Below, piece by piece: positions 17,759 to 27,725 of a stretch of DNA of 64,000 bases. Both the position numbers and the translations under genes were made by a program. The stretch comes from Gammaproteobacteria bacterium. GTDB lineage: Bacteria > Pseudomonadota > Gammaproteobacteria > Legionellales > Legionellaceae. Within the stretch, counting starts at the first letter, position 1; every line of letters starts with the position of its first letter. Location of the stretch: contig JANSXK010000003.1 of assembly GCA_024742995.1 (NCBI GenBank), positions 143,646 to 207,645 of the forward strand, in the 5' to 3' direction. Under the pieces are notes generated by a model, which saw only the letters and a program-made list of their open reading frames with translations, had not been told where the DNA came from and did no database searches.

Positions 17759-18715
17759 ATGACAGAACCAAATTTAGATAAAGATACGTCTTCCCAAAGC
17801 TTGTTAAATCAAATCGTAGTCGAGCATTTTAAAGAGAAAAAACAAAAAAGATTTTGGCGAAGATGGCGCAGAATATTTTTCACTTTGCTTGTGATTGCGT
17901 TCTCATTTTATTTCTTCCATGCCTACGAAGCCGAAATTACTGCACGTGCGCAGACCCACGTCGGTTTGATTGATCTCAAAGGGGAAATTTTTGATACGCA
18001 AGCTGCAAGTGCCGATAATTTAAGTAAAAGCTTAGAATCAGCTTATCAAGCGAAAGGCTTAAAGGCTGTGCTGTTTAGGATCGATAGCCCTGGTGGTAGT
18101 CCAGTGCAAGCAGATTATATGTTTAATACCATTCGTTATTACCATAAAAAATATCCTGATGTGAAATCGTATGCGGTTTGTATGGATACTTGTGCATCTG
18201 CAGCATATTATGTTGCGGCGGCTGCGGATGAGATTTATGCCAATCCATCTAGTTTGGTGGGGTCGATAGGCGTGTTGTACAACGGCTTTGGTTTCGTCGA
18301 TGCCATGCAAAAACTGGGTGTGACGCGTCGTTTGGAAACAGCTGGGCGCAACAAAGGGTTTATGGATGCATTCTCGCCAATTGATGCGACTCAAGAAAAA
18401 AGTCTCAAAACGATGTTAACGGTGATTCACCAGAGATTTATTGATCAAGTGAAACTTGGTCGTGGTGATCGCTTGAAACCATCGGCGGATCTGTTTACCG
18501 GGATGGTTTGGACCGGTGTGCAAGCTAAAAACTTGGGTTTGATTGATGGTTTTGACAGTACCGGACAATTACTCCGCGACGTGATTAAAGTAGAGACTGT
18601 GTACGATTACACAGAAAAACATAGTGTTTTGGATCAATTGGCAAAGAGTTTGGGTGCTGAAACGATGAATCAATTGGCAGTGGTCTTGGGTATCAAGCGA
18701 CCAGGATTTCACTAG
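17759..18715 (+). CDS. sppA: Signal peptide peptidase SppA, S49 family
   Basis: Inner-membrane serine protease that degrades cleaved signal peptides. A single N-terminal membrane anchor ('[18 protein letters not shown]') is followed by one S49 protease domain: '[15 protein letters not shown]', the nucleophile region '[18 protein letters not shown]' and the general base Lys in '[14 protein letters not shown]'. At 318 residues it is the short single-domain form rather than the 618-residue E. coli form. ATG 17759 is preferred over a GTG at 17723, which would overlap the clpB promoter region. Confidence 0.92.
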   Translation: MTEPNLDKDTSSQSLLNQIVVEHFKEKKQKRFWRRWRRIFFTLLVIAFSFYFFHAYEAEITARAQTHVGLIDLKGEIFDTQAASADNLSKSLESAYQAKGLKAVLFRIDSPGGSPVQADYMFNTIRYYHKKYPDVKSYAVCMDTCASAAYYVAAAADEIYANPSSLVGSIGVLYNGFGFVDAMQKLGVTRRLETAGRNKGFMDAFSPIDATQEKSLKTMLTVIHQRFIDQVKLGRGDRLKPSADLFTGMVWTGVQAKNLGLIDGFDSTGQLLRDVIKVETVYDYTEKHSVLDQLAKSLGAETMNQLAVVLGIKRPGFH

Positions 18716-18726
18716 AGCGAGCTCAT

Positions 18727-19566
18727 ATGACCCAGATTGCAAGCCGTGCTATTTCTCTAGAACACATCCAATCTTTTTTTAAACCAAGGCCCATTGATGC
18801 GCACAAAGGCATGTTTGGGCGCATTTTAATTGTAGGCGGCGACATTGGTATGCCAGGGTCGGTACGTTTGGCTGGGGAAGGGGCACTTAGAGTGGGTGCG
18901 GGCTTGGTCACGGTCGTGACGCGTAAAGTCCATCTGTCTGCAGTGGTAAGTACCCGACCAGAATTGCTTTGTTATGGGATTGAGCATGAATTCAAACGCT
19001 TTAAACGTTTGTTGCAGCAAGCAACGATTGTAGTCTTAGGCCCTGGCTTGGGGCAAATTTTTTGGTCACAACGATTGTTTAAAACAGTATTGTCTGCCAA
19101 TCTACCGATGGTGATTGATGCTGATGGACTTAATTTGTTGGCACGTATGTCTACGCTGCCCAAATCCAAACCCTGGATTTTGACGCCACATCCAGGAGAA
19201 GCGGCACGCCTCTTAGGAACCAGTACGGATATGATTCAAAACGATCGTCTCGCTGCGGTTTCCATGTTGCAGCAACGTTATGGCGGGGTGGTGGTACTCA
19301 AAGGGGCTGGTACTTTGATCAGCGCTGCTGATACTGATCCTGTGCATTGTCAGGCGGGTAATCCTGCCATGGCCAGCGCCGGCATGGGCGATGTGCTTTC
19401 TGGAATGATGGGTGGTTTATTAGGACAAGGTTTGTCACCTTGGGAAGCTGCGCAAGCAGGAGTGGTCTTGCACGCGGTAGCGGGTGATCAGGTCGCTAGC
19501 AAACGAGGTTGCCGAGGAATCGTCGCATCAGACATCCTCGGCGCTTTGGCAACTGTGGTGTTTTAG
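18727..19566 (+). CDS. nnrD: ADP-dependent NAD(P)H-hydrate dehydratase
   Basis: Repairs hydrated NAD(P)H using ADP. Carbohydrate-kinase-like fold with 'LIVGGDIGMPGSVRLAGEGA', 'LTPHPGEAARLLG' and the nucleotide-binding 'ASAGMGDVLSGMMGGLLGQG'. At 279 residues only the dehydratase domain is present; the NnrE epimerase domain fused in many bacteria is absent, so an epimerase should be encoded elsewhere. It starts 11 bases after sppA and is probably co-transcribed with it. Confidence 0.93.
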   Translation: MTQIASRAISLEHIQSFFKPRPIDAHKGMFGRILIVGGDIGMPGSVRLAGEGALRVGAGLVTVVTRKVHLSAVVSTRPELLCYGIEHEFKRFKRLLQQATIVVLGPGLGQIFWSQRLFKTVLSANLPMVIDADGLNLLARMSTLPKSKPWILTPHPGEAARLLGTSTDMIQNDRLAAVSMLQQRYGGVVVLKGAGTLISAADTDPVHCQAGNPAMASAGMGDVLSGMMGGLLGQGLSPWEAAQAGVVLHAVAGDQVASKRGCRGIVASDILGALATVVF

Positions 19567-20282
19567 AGACGCAATTTATTTTCGTCATCACTATCACTGT
19601 TGTCGTTATTATGCAGCCAGACTGGTTTGGCACTGGCACTGGCGGCCCTGGTTCCTGATTTATATCTGCTCGATTGTGCAAGACTACTTAGATGGGAGAT
19701 TTGAACACCATTGTCATAATTATCAGCGGTGTTGCCGGCTTTCGCATCCCGTGCCCATGCAAGGCGTACTATTCCTGCTGCGCTTGAATCTTGATCGTGA
19801 GTATGAGGTATTGGGTCTATCCTTTCATATCTGTGAGATTTTTTGGAGTTCGCGTATAAATACAAGCCGAAAATAATACCAGCACAAACACCGCCAGTTA
19901 TCAGAGCAGGCAACGTGAAAGGGTTGATGGTGAGTCCCACAACCATACTAGCAGTAGCAATACCGATAAGCATCCCCAAAGCTGTGGTGGTTGCTCGGAT
20001 AGTGAACTGGCAAAAGGCATTGAGATTGGGTGATTGTCTAAGGATACGGTCATACTTTGCAGATAAATGAGCACTTGCTATTTGCGCTGGTAATAGGCCT
20101 AATATAGCCCCGATCCAAAGGGGTGCACTTAAAACCGCTGTTCCTGCTGTGGTCATTGCTCCTGTTGTAAAGCTTGCAGTTACTAGGCCGGCTGAGAAAC
20201 CAGCAGATTTTGCGAATTCTTTTTTAGTGAAAAAGGAAGTAGATTGTCTTGGCATGATTTGGTTCCTAAATTGTCTTGGCAT
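19563..20282 (-). CDS. Unknown membrane protein with acidic C-terminus
   Basis: 239 residues, not recognised. Residues ~25-155 hold two pairs of hydrophobic segments rich in Ala, Gly and Thr ('GLVTASFTTGAMTTAGTAVL', 'LGMLIGIATASMVVGLTI', 'GGVCAGIIFGLYLY'). The last ~85 residues are polar and end in 'DNSDSDDENKLRL'. This membrane-hairpin plus acidic-end design recurs in other unknown proteins here. Two possible starts 27 bases apart (20282 and 20255), each with its own AGGA site, arise from a tandem duplication. A strong sigma-70 promoter precedes it. Host-directed secretion is possible but unproven. Confidence 0.65.
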   Translation of the reverse strand: MPRQFRNQIMPRQSTSFFTKKEFAKSAGFSAGLVTASFTTGAMTTAGTAVLSAPLWIGAILGLLPAQIASAHLSAKYDRILRQSPNLNAFCQFTIRATTTALGMLIGIATASMVVGLTINPFTLPALITGGVCAGIIFGLYLYANSKKSHRYERIDPIPHTHDQDSSAAGIVRLAWARDAKAGNTADNYDNGVQISHLSSLAQSSRYKSGTRAASASAKPVWLHNNDNSDSDDENKLRL

Positions 20283-20296
20283 GATTTGGTTCCTAA
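20244..20296. repeat. 27-base tandem duplication of RBS and start
   Basis: Two 26-base copies, 20244-20269 and 20271-20296, repeat with period 27. On the minus strand each copy contains TTAGGAACCAAATC then ATGCCAAGACAA, i.e. a ribosome binding site and start codon. Because 27 is a multiple of three, both starts are in frame and the longer protein begins 'MPRQFRNQIMPRQ'. Confidence 0.9.
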
Positions 20297-20322
20297 TGTT
20301 ATCTGGTTACAAGAGACCAAAA

Positions 20323-20351
20323 AATATACATTATTTATAATTGTTTGTCAA
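20323..20351 (-). promoter_or_regulatory. Strong sigma-70 promoter
   Basis: On the minus strand TTGACA (20346-20351), a 17-base spacer, then TATATT (20323-20328). This is a near-consensus housekeeping promoter directly upstream of the unknown membrane-protein gene that starts at 20282, giving a leader of roughly 35 bases. Confidence 0.75.
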
Positions 20352-20373
20352 CAATGAGCTTGAAATTATTGTT

Positions 20374-21108
20374 TCAGCCTCCTGCGCATCGCGGCTTGTC
20401 CGCGGGACGTAGGGGGTTACTCAGGCTGTGAGGCGTAGTAAGATTTTTTATAAAAGTATCTTCAGGATCAATCTCCAATCGATCAAAATCGTAAAAATTT
20501 CTGGAATACAAAGCAATAACCGCAGCAAATACATTCGGATCGATGCTTGCTAAGAGTGTCGATTTATCAAGAACTTTTATTTTGGAATTACGCTTGGTCG
20601 TAAAATACGAGCGTGAGAGTTCCGCTAGCACATAATCGGTATTTTTTTCATAAATGAGATGTTGTGTTCCTGATACGCCTATTTGTTGTCCTGATGCCAA
20701 AATTGTTTGGCCATCTTTTGCAAAAATGTGAAAGGCGATCCATTGATTTCTGACATTAGATAGCAGGTTAAACGTTGCAAGTAGCTGTTGATTATTATCA
20801 ACAATGACAAACTCTTCCAGTTGATACCCATTTTCCCATAGATGCTTTTGGGTGATTTTTTTCAGTGTCACGGTCATAATGGGTTTATTTTGTTCATTAA
20901 GAAAATGAAAGGTTCCTTTGTGATAGGGTATGAGTATTAATTTTCCAACGATCTGCTTATTGGCTTTTACTTTGACGCAGCTTGTGGATACTCGACAGTG
21001 TTTTTTATTTTTAATTTCAAACATATCTGGAAAATCATCGACAGACAGTGCAAATCCTGAGACTGCAAATAAAAACAATAAACTAATGCTGAGTACTATT
21101 TTTTTCAT
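20374..21108 (-). CDS. Exported beta-rich protein with repeat-derived C-terminus
   Basis: 244 residues, not firmly recognised. A signal peptide ('MKKIVLSISLLFLFAVSGFA') precedes an alternating strand pattern ('KLILIPYHKGTFHFLNE', 'EEFVIVDNNQQLLATFNL', 'AFHIFAKDGQTILASGQQ') and ends with a helix 'DPNVFAAVIALYSRN'. The layout is loosely like the LURP-one/tubby-type barrel, but that is a weak guess. The final residues 'RPADKPRCAGG' are encoded by a copy of the dispersed palindromic repeat at 20385-20413, so the natural C-terminus was probably shorter. Confidence 0.65.
   Translation of the reverse strand: MKKIVLSISLLFLFAVSGFALSVDDFPDMFEIKNKKHCRVSTSCVKVKANKQIVGKLILIPYHKGTFHFLNEQNKPIMTVTLKKITQKHLWENGYQLEEFVIVDNNQQLLATFNLLSNVRNQWIAFHIFAKDGQTILASGQQIGVSGTQHLIYEKNTDYVLAELSRSYFTTKRNSKIKVLDKSTLLASIDPNVFAAVIALYSRNFYDFDRLEIDPEDTFIKNLTTPHSLSNPLRPADKPRCAGG
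20385..20413. repeat. Dispersed palindromic repeat, copy in coding end
   Basis: Contains CGCGGCTTGTCCGCGGGACG followed by TAGG; the core CCGCGG-type arms read both ways. The minus strand reads CGTCCCGCGGACAAGCCGCG, which supplies the codons for 'RPADKPR' at the end of the exported-protein gene. Confidence 0.7.
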
Positions 21109-21298
21109 GGTGTTGTCCCGAAAGTAATTTGCTCTACGTTCGGCAGTTTGTTTAAGTCTCTACACGGCCTAATTGCTTAAGTCCCGCGCCCCTCACAATG
21201 CCTGTGTTCCGCGCTATATGCATTTAGCCAGTTCTTTCTATCCCGCAGACAAGCCGCTGGACGTAGGCAAGATACGTTATGCCGTATGTCTGCCGCCG
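21109..21298. other. Gap between exported protein and htrA
   Basis: A 190-base gap without a gene. It holds the dispersed repeat at 21240-21267 and, next to it, a small hairpin ATACG-TTATGC-CGTAT close to the htrA stop. The left part should contain the promoter of the exported-protein gene, but no convincing hexamer pair was found. Confidence 0.5.
21240..21267. repeat. Dispersed palindromic repeat copy
   Basis: ATCCCGCAGACAAGCCGCTG followed by GACGTAGG. It is the same unit as at 20385 (opposite orientation), with two substitutions in the arms. It lies just downstream of htrA in an intergenic position. Confidence 0.7.
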
Positions 21299-22687
21299 TT
21301 AAATAATCAAAATATACAAAGCCCCAGGACCCCGTAACACTTGCACCAACAGCTGCGATTGTTTTTGTTTCGCAATGCTTTGTAACGTTGTGGTGTCGGG
21401 GGTGAGTTGTTGGTTGGTGGTAATGATCACATCACCTGGGCGCAAGCCCGCCCGCCAGCCGGCAGAGGTTTCTGATGCGCCAACGATTTGTACGCCTTTG
21501 ACACGACCATGTGGGGGATAATCTTGCTCAAAATCTTTTAATGCTAGGCCGTATAAAAATGGATTGTCGTTTTGTAATTTTTGCTCGTTTTCTTTGATGT
21601 CAGTGACAACAGCACGTAATTTGAGGTCTTTCTTATCGCGCTTGATCATCAATGTGACATCGCTGCCGACACGTAATAAACTCACGACGGTTTTGACTTG
21701 AGAGGCTTGGGCGATTTTGGTGCCATTGATCTCAGTGATGATGTCACCTGCTTTAAGGCCAGCTAATTCTGCAGGTGATCCTTGATTGACCTGGGCAACC
21801 AACGCACCTTGGATATGGTCTTCATATCCCATGGCTTGCGCCAATTCAGGGGTGAGATGTTGGACAAAAATACCCATCAAACCACGATGCACTGAGCCGT
21901 ATTTGATGATTTGTTGGGCCACATCTTTGGCCATATTGATGGGAATGGCGAAGCCAATGCCCACATTGCCACCATACATGGAAATGATGGCGGTATTGAT
22001 CCCAATCAGTTCACCTTTGGCATTCACCAACGCACCACCCGAATTGCCTGGGTTAATGGCTGCATCGGTTTGAATGAAGTTTTCAACCCCTTCAATATTT
22101 AAATCCGAGCGTTTCATAGCAGAGACAATGCCAAAAGTGGCGGATTGGCTGTTGCCAAAACTATTCAATCCAAACGGGTTACCAATGGCAACAACAAAAT
22201 CTCCGACTTCAAGCTTGTCCGAATCACCTAAGGGCAAAGATTTTAAATTTTTAGCGTCTATTTTTAATACGGCAACATCGGTTTCACTATCACCACCAAT
22301 TAATTTGGCTTTGAGACGGCGGCCGTCGTTCAGGGTGACTGTGATGATTTGTGCATTGCGAATCACGTGATCGTTGGTGATGACGATCCCTTGTTTCGGA
22401 TCGACGATGACGCCAGACCCAATGCTTTGAAATTTTCGAGGGGGCTCAGGCATCATTGGTGATGAGGGGGCTGGGGCCATAGGTTTTTCTTGATCTTTAT
22501 CATTTTCAGCGGCCGCAGGAGGCAAACTTGGGATGACACCTTGGACAGCAACATTCACAATCGCCGGCATGGCTTGTTTGAGGACTGGCGCTAATGTAGG
22601 AAGTGCGGGCACAGTATCATTTTGAGCATGTGCGAGGCTCAACCAGCATAGGGTACTTATTATCATACAAACTATTTTTTTGATCAT
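21299..22687 (-). CDS. htrA: Periplasmic serine protease HtrA/DegP family
   Basis: Periplasmic protease-chaperone for misfolded envelope proteins. Signal peptide 'MIKKIVCMIISTLCWLSLAHA'; catalytic triad His in 'ITNDHVIRNA', Asp in 'SETDVAVLKIDA' and Ser in 'INPGNSGGALVNAKGE'; two C-terminal PDZ domains ('GALVAQVNQGSPAELAGLKA', 'GWRAGLRPGDVIITTNQ'). 462 residues from ATG 22687, which has AGGA 8 bases upstream; a TTG two codons earlier is an alternative. A Pro-rich linker after the signal peptide is longer than in E. coli DegQ. It follows pgeF closely on the same strand. Confidence 0.94.
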   Translation of the reverse strand: MIKKIVCMIISTLCWLSLAHAQNDTVPALPTLAPVLKQAMPAIVNVAVQGVIPSLPPAAAENDKDQEKPMAPAPSSPMMPEPPRKFQSIGSGVIVDPKQGIVITNDHVIRNAQIITVTLNDGRRLKAKLIGGDSETDVAVLKIDAKNLKSLPLGDSDKLEVGDFVVAIGNPFGLNSFGNSQSATFGIVSAMKRSDLNIEGVENFIQTDAAINPGNSGGALVNAKGELIGINTAIISMYGGNVGIGFAIPINMAKDVAQQIIKYGSVHRGLMGIFVQHLTPELAQAMGYEDHIQGALVAQVNQGSPAELAGLKAGDIITEINGTKIAQASQVKTVVSLLRVGSDVTLMIKRDKKDLKLRAVVTDIKENEQKLQNDNPFLYGLALKDFEQDYPPHGRVKGVQIVGASETSAGWRAGLRPGDVIITTNQQLTPDTTTLQSIAKQKQSQLLVQVLRGPGALYILII

Positions 22688-22696
22688 CGTCAATTC

Positions 22697-23428
22697 CTAG
22701 GTGTTTTGAAACCAAATTAGTGTTGCTATTCTACCTGTTTGTGCCGCGCGGCGATAGGAGTATAAATGGGTATTTTCCAAAGTGCAGACGTTGGATGAGT
22801 AAACGGCAGTGATCCCTGATGTTGTCAATATTAAATCCGCTAATTTAGGTAAATCGGCATACCATTGTTGTTCGATACATTGAAATGCTTGGATTGCAAA
22901 GGAATACTGCGCAGTAAATTGGTCTAAAACTTCAGCGCCAGTGGCATAGCATGGCCCACAAATAGCAGGGCCGATCCACGCCAAACAGTCTTTGGGCGCA
23001 GACTGCATGTCTTCTAACGTTGCTTCAATGATGCCATTTGCCAAGCCTCGCCATCCTGCATGAATGGCTGCAATCTCAGTGCCTTGGCGATTACATAACA
23101 CGATGGGCAAACAGTCTGCGGTTAAAATTGCTAATACTTGTTGCGGGTCGTGGGTAATGGCTGCATCTGCATCACGGCTGGCATTAGGGTGATCTAAGAT
23201 CACGCAGTTTGTGCTGTGGGTTTGATTGAGCCATGACGGGTCATTGGGTAGCGTGAGTTCTTGTCGCAACATTTGACGATTGGTTATCACCGCATCCGAA
23301 TCATCGTTGACATGATCGCCCAAATTTAAACCTGCGTAATGACCTTGACTGACACCGCCGTCTCGTGTGGTACTCAAAGCTCGAATATTTTTAGGTGCGG
23401 ACCAATTCGCGGCAATCGTTTGGATCAT
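22697..23428 (-). CDS. pgeF: PgeF/YfiH laccase-domain protein
   Basis: Member of the YfiH/LACC1 family, which has purine nucleoside phosphorylase/deaminase activity and has also been linked to peptidoglycan editing. The metal-binding family motifs are present: 'TRDGGVSQGHYAGLNLGDHV', 'LTADCLPIVL', 'AAIHAGWRGL' and 'WIGPAICGPCYATG'. 243 residues is normal. The start overlaps the rluD stop by four bases. The rluD-pgeF pairing is conserved across gammaproteobacteria. Confidence 0.93.
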   Translation of the reverse strand: MIQTIAANWSAPKNIRALSTTRDGGVSQGHYAGLNLGDHVNDDSDAVITNRQMLRQELTLPNDPSWLNQTHSTNCVILDHPNASRDADAAITHDPQQVLAILTADCLPIVLCNRQGTEIAAIHAGWRGLANGIIEATLEDMQSAPKDCLAWIGPAICGPCYATGAEVLDQFTAQYSFAIQAFQCIEQQWYADLPKLADLILTTSGITAVYSSNVCTLENTHLYSYRRAAQTGRIATLIWFQNT

Positions 23429-24369
23429 AGTTCCTCATCGAGAAAGCTTAATAAAGATTCAAAATCATAAGGGATGGGGGCGGTAAAGGTCAATGCATTG
23501 CCGTGGATAGGATGATCGAATGCTAAGGTTTGCGCGTGCAGTGCTTGACGCGGAAACTGCGTGAGGGTTTGGCGTAAGTCGACACTCATCCCTGCGCGCA
23601 AACTGTTGCGGGTATGATAGAGTGGATCTCCAACCACCGGATGTTTGATATGGGCCATATGTACGCGAATTTGATGAGTACGTCCGGTTTCTAAAGTAAC
23701 CGTTAATAAGCTGACATATTGATATTGCTTGTGCACAGTGAAATGAGTGATCGCGTGTTTGCCTTGAGGGGTGACCGCCATTTTTAAACGATTGCGTGGG
23801 TCACGGCCGAAGCCTGTGCTGATTGTTTTGCCTGCAATAAGATGGCCATAGACCAAGGTCAAATACTGACGGTGAATCTCATGCGCTTGCATTTGGCGAA
23901 TCAAATGCGTATGTGCCGCTAATGTTTTTGCAACCACCAAGAGGCCCGAGGTATCTTTATCCAAACGATGCACAATGCCTGCGCGCGGGAGATCGTGCAT
24001 GCATTTGTCATGATGCAATAATGCATTCAATAAGGTGCCATTAGGATTGCCAGTACCTGGGTGCACAATCAATCCGGGAGGTTTGTTGATGATAAGGATA
24101 TGCTCATCCTCAAACACAATGTCCAAGGGCAAAGCTTCGGCTTGGTGATATGACGGGGCGGGTTCTTTTTGGATATTACAGCTGATTTCTTCACCGCCCC
24201 AAACTTTATCATTCGGCTGATACTGTTTTTGGTTGACGGTGATGTGGCCAGCTTTGAGCCAAGCGCTGAGTTTTGAGCGTGATAAATCTGGAATCAATTG
24301 CGCTAAAACACGGTCGATGCGTTGGCCGGATAATTCGTCGGGAACGATGAGTTGTTTAGGCGCAGACAT
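23425..24369 (-). CDS. rluD: 23S rRNA pseudouridine synthase RluD
   Basis: Makes pseudouridines 1911/1915/1917 in helix 69 of 23S rRNA. An N-terminal S4-like RNA-binding domain ('[20 protein letters not shown]') is followed by the RluA-family catalytic motif '[19 protein letters not shown]' with the catalytic Asp, and '[20 protein letters not shown]'. 314 residues. Neighbour pgeF supports RluD rather than RluA or RluC. It overlaps the miaB 3' end by 14 bases. Confidence 0.93.
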   Translation of the reverse strand: MSAPKQLIVPDELSGQRIDRVLAQLIPDLSRSKLSAWLKAGHITVNQKQYQPNDKVWGGEEISCNIQKEPAPSYHQAEALPLDIVFEDEHILIINKPPGLIVHPGTGNPNGTLLNALLHHDKCMHDLPRAGIVHRLDKDTSGLLVVAKTLAAHTHLIRQMQAHEIHRQYLTLVYGHLIAGKTISTGFGRDPRNRLKMAVTPQGKHAITHFTVHKQYQYVSLLTVTLETGRTHQIRVHMAHIKHPVVGDPLYHTRNSLRAGMSVDLRQTLTQFPRQALHAQTLAFDHPIHGNALTFTAPIPYDFESLLSFLDEEL

Positions 24370-25699
24370 TTGAATCTGAGGTTAGAAGGTGGCCACGCAG
24401 AGAATTGGGTTGGGCATCTGTGATGACGATATCGACAAATTGGCCAATCAAATCTTGCGGACCATCAAAATTAACCACGCGGTTACATTCGGTTCTTCCT
24501 GCAATTTGGGTGGCAGATTTTTTCGATGTGCCGGTTACCAAAACACGTTGGGTGGTGTCTATCAATGCACGACTATAACGAGCGGCTTGAATACCCAAAC
24601 GTTCTTGTAAAATGCTCAAACGTTTCTTTTTGGTATCCATCGAGGTGGGATCGGGCAAATTAGCTGCCGGTGTGCCGGGACGAGGACTATAAATAAAGCT
24701 GAATGAGACGTCAAAACCAATCTCATGTACCAAATCCATTGTCGCTTGAAAATCTTGATCTGTTTCACCAGGAAAGCCGACAATGATGTCTGTAGAAAGA
24801 CGGATATCAGGGCGTACCTTACGCAATTTGCGAATTTTAGATTTGAATTCCAGCGCCGTATAACCGCGTTTCATCAAGGCCAAAATACGATCCGATCCAG
24901 ATTGTACAGGTAGATGAAGATGATTGGCTAATTCAGGGACTTCAGCGTAGGCTGATATCAAATTATCAGAAAATGCCAAAGGATGCGAGGTGGTGAAACG
25001 GATTCGGCCTAAACCATCGATAGCCGATAAATATTGAATCAAGAGTGCCAAATCTGCGGTGTCACCTGATTCCATCTGACCACGATAATCATTAACATTT
25101 TGGCCTAGCAAATTAATTTCACGTACCCCTTGTTGGGCCAGAAGATAGCATTCGGCTAAGACATCATCAAAGGGGCGAGAAATTTCTTCGCCACGTGTGT
25201 AAGGCACGACACAAAAACTGCAATACTTGCTGCAACCTTCCATGATGGATACAAAGGCAATTGGGCCTTCGGCTTTGGGTGCAGGTAGGTGATCAAATTT
25301 TTCAATTTCGGGAAAACTGATATCGACTACAGGTTTACGTTTTTCTATGCGCTCACTCAACAGGGCGGGCAATCGATGCAAGGTTTGTGGTCCGAAGATC
25401 AAATCAACATAAGGCGCGCGCTTGAGGATGTCTGCCCCTTCTTGACTAGCAACACAGCCGCCTACACCGATGATGACGTGGGGGTTGGCTTTTTTATGTT
25501 CTCGCCATTGGCCCAATTTTGAAAATACTTTTTCCTGTGCTTTGTCACGGATGGAACACGTATTCAGTAAAATCACATCAGCATCATCGACGGACTCCGT
25601 GGTTTCTAGCCCATGTGATTTTGATAAAACATCTGCCATCTTGGAAGAATCATACACATTCATCTGACAGCCGTTGGTTTTGATAAATAATTTTTTCAT
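24356..25699 (-). CDS. miaB: tRNA methylthiotransferase MiaB
   Basis: Radical-SAM enzyme that adds the methylthio group to i6A37 of tRNA. The N-terminal UPF0004 domain carries cluster cysteines in 'IKTNGCQMN', 'LLNTCSIRD' and '[11 protein letters not shown]'; the radical-SAM motif is '[18 protein letters not shown]'; a TRAM domain closes the protein. ATG 25699 gives '[17 protein letters not shown]', the family start; the frame is open to 25744. It overlaps the upstream transporter stop by four bases. Confidence 0.96.
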   Translation of the reverse strand: MKKLFIKTNGCQMNVYDSSKMADVLSKSHGLETTESVDDADVILLNTCSIRDKAQEKVFSKLGQWREHKKANPHVIIGVGGCVASQEGADILKRAPYVDLIFGPQTLHRLPALLSERIEKRKPVVDISFPEIEKFDHLPAPKAEGPIAFVSIMEGCSKYCSFCVVPYTRGEEISRPFDDVLAECYLLAQQGVREINLLGQNVNDYRGQMESGDTADLALLIQYLSAIDGLGRIRFTTSHPLAFSDNLISAYAEVPELANHLHLPVQSGSDRILALMKRGYTALEFKSKIRKLRKVRPDIRLSTDIIVGFPGETDQDFQATMDLVHEIGFDVSFSFIYSPRPGTPAANLPDPTSMDTKKKRLSILQERLGIQAARYSRALIDTTQRVLVTGTSKKSATQIAGRTECNRVVNFDGPQDLIGQFVDIVITDAQPNSLRGHLLTSDSNVCA

Positions 25700-26952
25700 T
25701 TCGATCTCAGTTTTACAGTTTTGCAATGGGTTTCCGGTATCCATGGCAAAATAATCAATGCAATTAATATACCGATAGGCAAAATAACCAAAGCGGTATG
25801 ATAATTAGCAACCGTGTAGATACGCACTTGATTTTCAATTTCCCCTGTCCACAGCTTATCCAAAATAAAGCCGATGGCTGGTTGCGCAAGCGCGATACCC
25901 AACATATTCATCATATTCATGAAACTAATGGCGGTTGCGACATATTTTTGATCACATAATTCTTTGGCCAAAGCGAATGCGGGCAAAAATCCTGATGAAA
26001 AAACCCCAAAGAAAAACAACAAGAGTTGTATAAGAATTTTATTTTGAATAGGAGACAGGAGAAGCAAGGCAAGCGTGATCAAAGCGCCAGTGCTGCCGAT
26101 AAAGAGAGGCGGTTTACGTCGTCCTATTTTATTAGAAATAATCCCCCAGATCGGGCCACTGACAGCCCATCCAATCAAAATCAAAGAGATATAATTCGCA
26201 GCAGTAGCTTTAGATAACCCCAGATTAAGCATCAAAAAGGGGACGCCCCATAGGCCACAGATCACAGGTGTGGCCGTGTACATCAGACCACCATAACAGG
26301 CAACCATCCATAATTTTTTGTTACGCAAGAGAATCATAAATCGTTGTAGAAGTGTGCCTTCTTCTTTGGTATCTTCTGTTTCACTATGTTCTGCATGATC
26401 TTTGGTAAAGGCAAAAATCAAAATCGCAACGACCATACCCAGGCAGCCCATGATCAACATGCTGTGGCGCCAGCCATAATGATCAACCAAGATCGCCAAG
26501 GGCGTTTCCCCAAAAATTGCGCCCAGCATGCCGATGGTAACCATCAATCCAGTTAAGAATGCAAAACGATGGGCAGGGAACCATGATGCGGCAAGTTTTA
26601 ACGTACCAACGGCGGCGAATGACGATCCAAAGCCAATCATTAAGCGTGCCACACACGCAGTGAAAAAATTGTTTGTTAAGCCGAAAGCAATCGTACTGAG
26701 TGCACAAATGGTTGTTGCAATGGTTAATAGGCGACGAGGACCAAAATAGTCGGTCATGACACCACAGGGGAGTTGCATGGCAGCGTATGAATAAAAATAA
26801 ACGCCAGATAGGATACCTAAGGTGTGACTGGTCACGGAAAAATCGCGCATCAACTCTGTGCTCATCACACTGGGAGAGACTTGCAGTAAGCATTCATAAA
26901 AATAAAAAAGACAAGCCAATCCCCAAATCAACCAAGGTTGGAATGCACTCAT
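25696..26952 (-). CDS. MFS transporter
   Basis: Twelve-span major facilitator family transporter of unknown substrate. ATG 26952 ('[18 protein letters not shown]') has AAGGA five bases upstream and is preferred; the frame is open to 27147 but the extra N-terminus is Cys- and basic-rich and unlike the family. The MFS loop motif '[14 protein letters not shown]' between spans 2 and 3 and '[13 protein letters not shown]' in the second half are present. About 418 residues. Proteins of this type are numerous in Legionella and Coxiella, where they import amino acids or organic acids. Its stop overlaps miaB, so it is the first gene of the miaB run. Confidence 0.85.
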   Translation of the reverse strand: MSAFQPWLIWGLACLFYFYECLLQVSPSVMSTELMRDFSVTSHTLGILSGVYFYSYAAMQLPCGVMTDYFGPRRLLTIATTICALSTIAFGLTNNFFTACVARLMIGFGSSFAAVGTLKLAASWFPAHRFAFLTGLMVTIGMLGAIFGETPLAILVDHYGWRHSMLIMGCLGMVVAILIFAFTKDHAEHSETEDTKEEGTLLQRFMILLRNKKLWMVACYGGLMYTATPVICGLWGVPFLMLNLGLSKATAANYISLILIGWAVSGPIWGIISNKIGRRKPPLFIGSTGALITLALLLLSPIQNKILIQLLLFFFGVFSSGFLPAFALAKELCDQKYVATAISFMNMMNMLGIALAQPAIGFILDKLWTGEIENQVRIYTVANYHTALVILPIGILIALIILPWIPETHCKTVKLRSK

Positions 26953-27041
26953 CTTTTCCTTAGGATATCGAGATTTGACCATTTCCCTAAAGCTCCAACA
27001 ACAAAAACGAGAAAAAAAGTAAAATCCTATCAGCTTGACTA

Positions 27042-27590
27042 CTATTTGTCTATTATTTTCCGTAACAAAACATAGACAGCACCGGTGCCGCCATGCTTTG
27101 GCAAGGCACTTTGAAATGCGAGTATATCCGGGATTTGGCGCAACCATTGATTCACTAGATTTTTTAAAACAGGTGTTTCTCCAAAGCGTCCGCCTTTGCC
27201 GTGAATGATCAGCACCCAGCGGTGGTTGTATTGGATTTGTGCTTGGATAAAATGACTTAAGCGATGTTTGGCGTCTTCTGGTTTGAAGCCATGCAGATCT
27301 AATTTGGCTTCGTATCTTTGTTTTCCGGACGTAAATTTCTGAACTTGTCTGCTACTGACGCCGTCACTACGATAGTTGAGCATGCTTTCTGCTTGTACTG
27401 GGTTAGCGTAGTAATCAGATAGATCATAGTTGTTGAGCAGAGGGGTAGGTTCTTTATGTCGTCGTGTGGCAGGTGGCTTGTTTTTTTCAGGAGAAACCAG
27501 TGGTTTTTTGTGGCTCAAAGGGGTGACATCGCGTAACGTATCACGAAACAATGCGCTGTCTTCAGAAGAAATCGGTGGTTTGGGTGACAT
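27042..27590 (-). CDS. smrB: Smr-domain endonuclease SmrB
   Basis: Ribosome-collision rescue nuclease that cleaves mRNA between stalled ribosomes. The C-terminal Smr domain has 'KLDLHGFKPEDAKHRL' and 'VLIIHGKGGRFGE'; the N-terminus contains 'SEDSALFRDTLRDVTPL', typical of SmrB/YfcN. 182 residues from ATG 27590, close to E. coli SmrB (183). As in E. coli, it is divergent from prmB, which supports the assignment. Confidence 0.92.
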   Translation of the reverse strand: MSPKPPISSEDSALFRDTLRDVTPLSHKKPLVSPEKNKPPATRRHKEPTPLLNNYDLSDYYANPVQAESMLNYRSDGVSSRQVQKFTSGKQRYEAKLDLHGFKPEDAKHRLSHFIQAQIQYNHRWVLIIHGKGGRFGETPVLKNLVNQWLRQIPDILAFQSALPKHGGTGAVYVLLRKIIDK

Positions 27591-27725
27591 AGTGTATTCT
27601 AAATTGTGGCCACGGCAAGTATAGCATATAATTGCCTGTTTCAGCATTTAGGTAACGTACTGGCATCTCGGCCTGTCCGGGGAAGACAGATATTTTAGTA
27701 TTTATGATAAGCAAAAGGTACCCAC

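Noticed and set aside
27042..27147. Long N-terminal extension of the MFS transporter overlapping smrB
   Set aside because: The extension is Cys- and Arg-rich and unlike MFS proteins; ATG 26952 has a good ribosome binding site.
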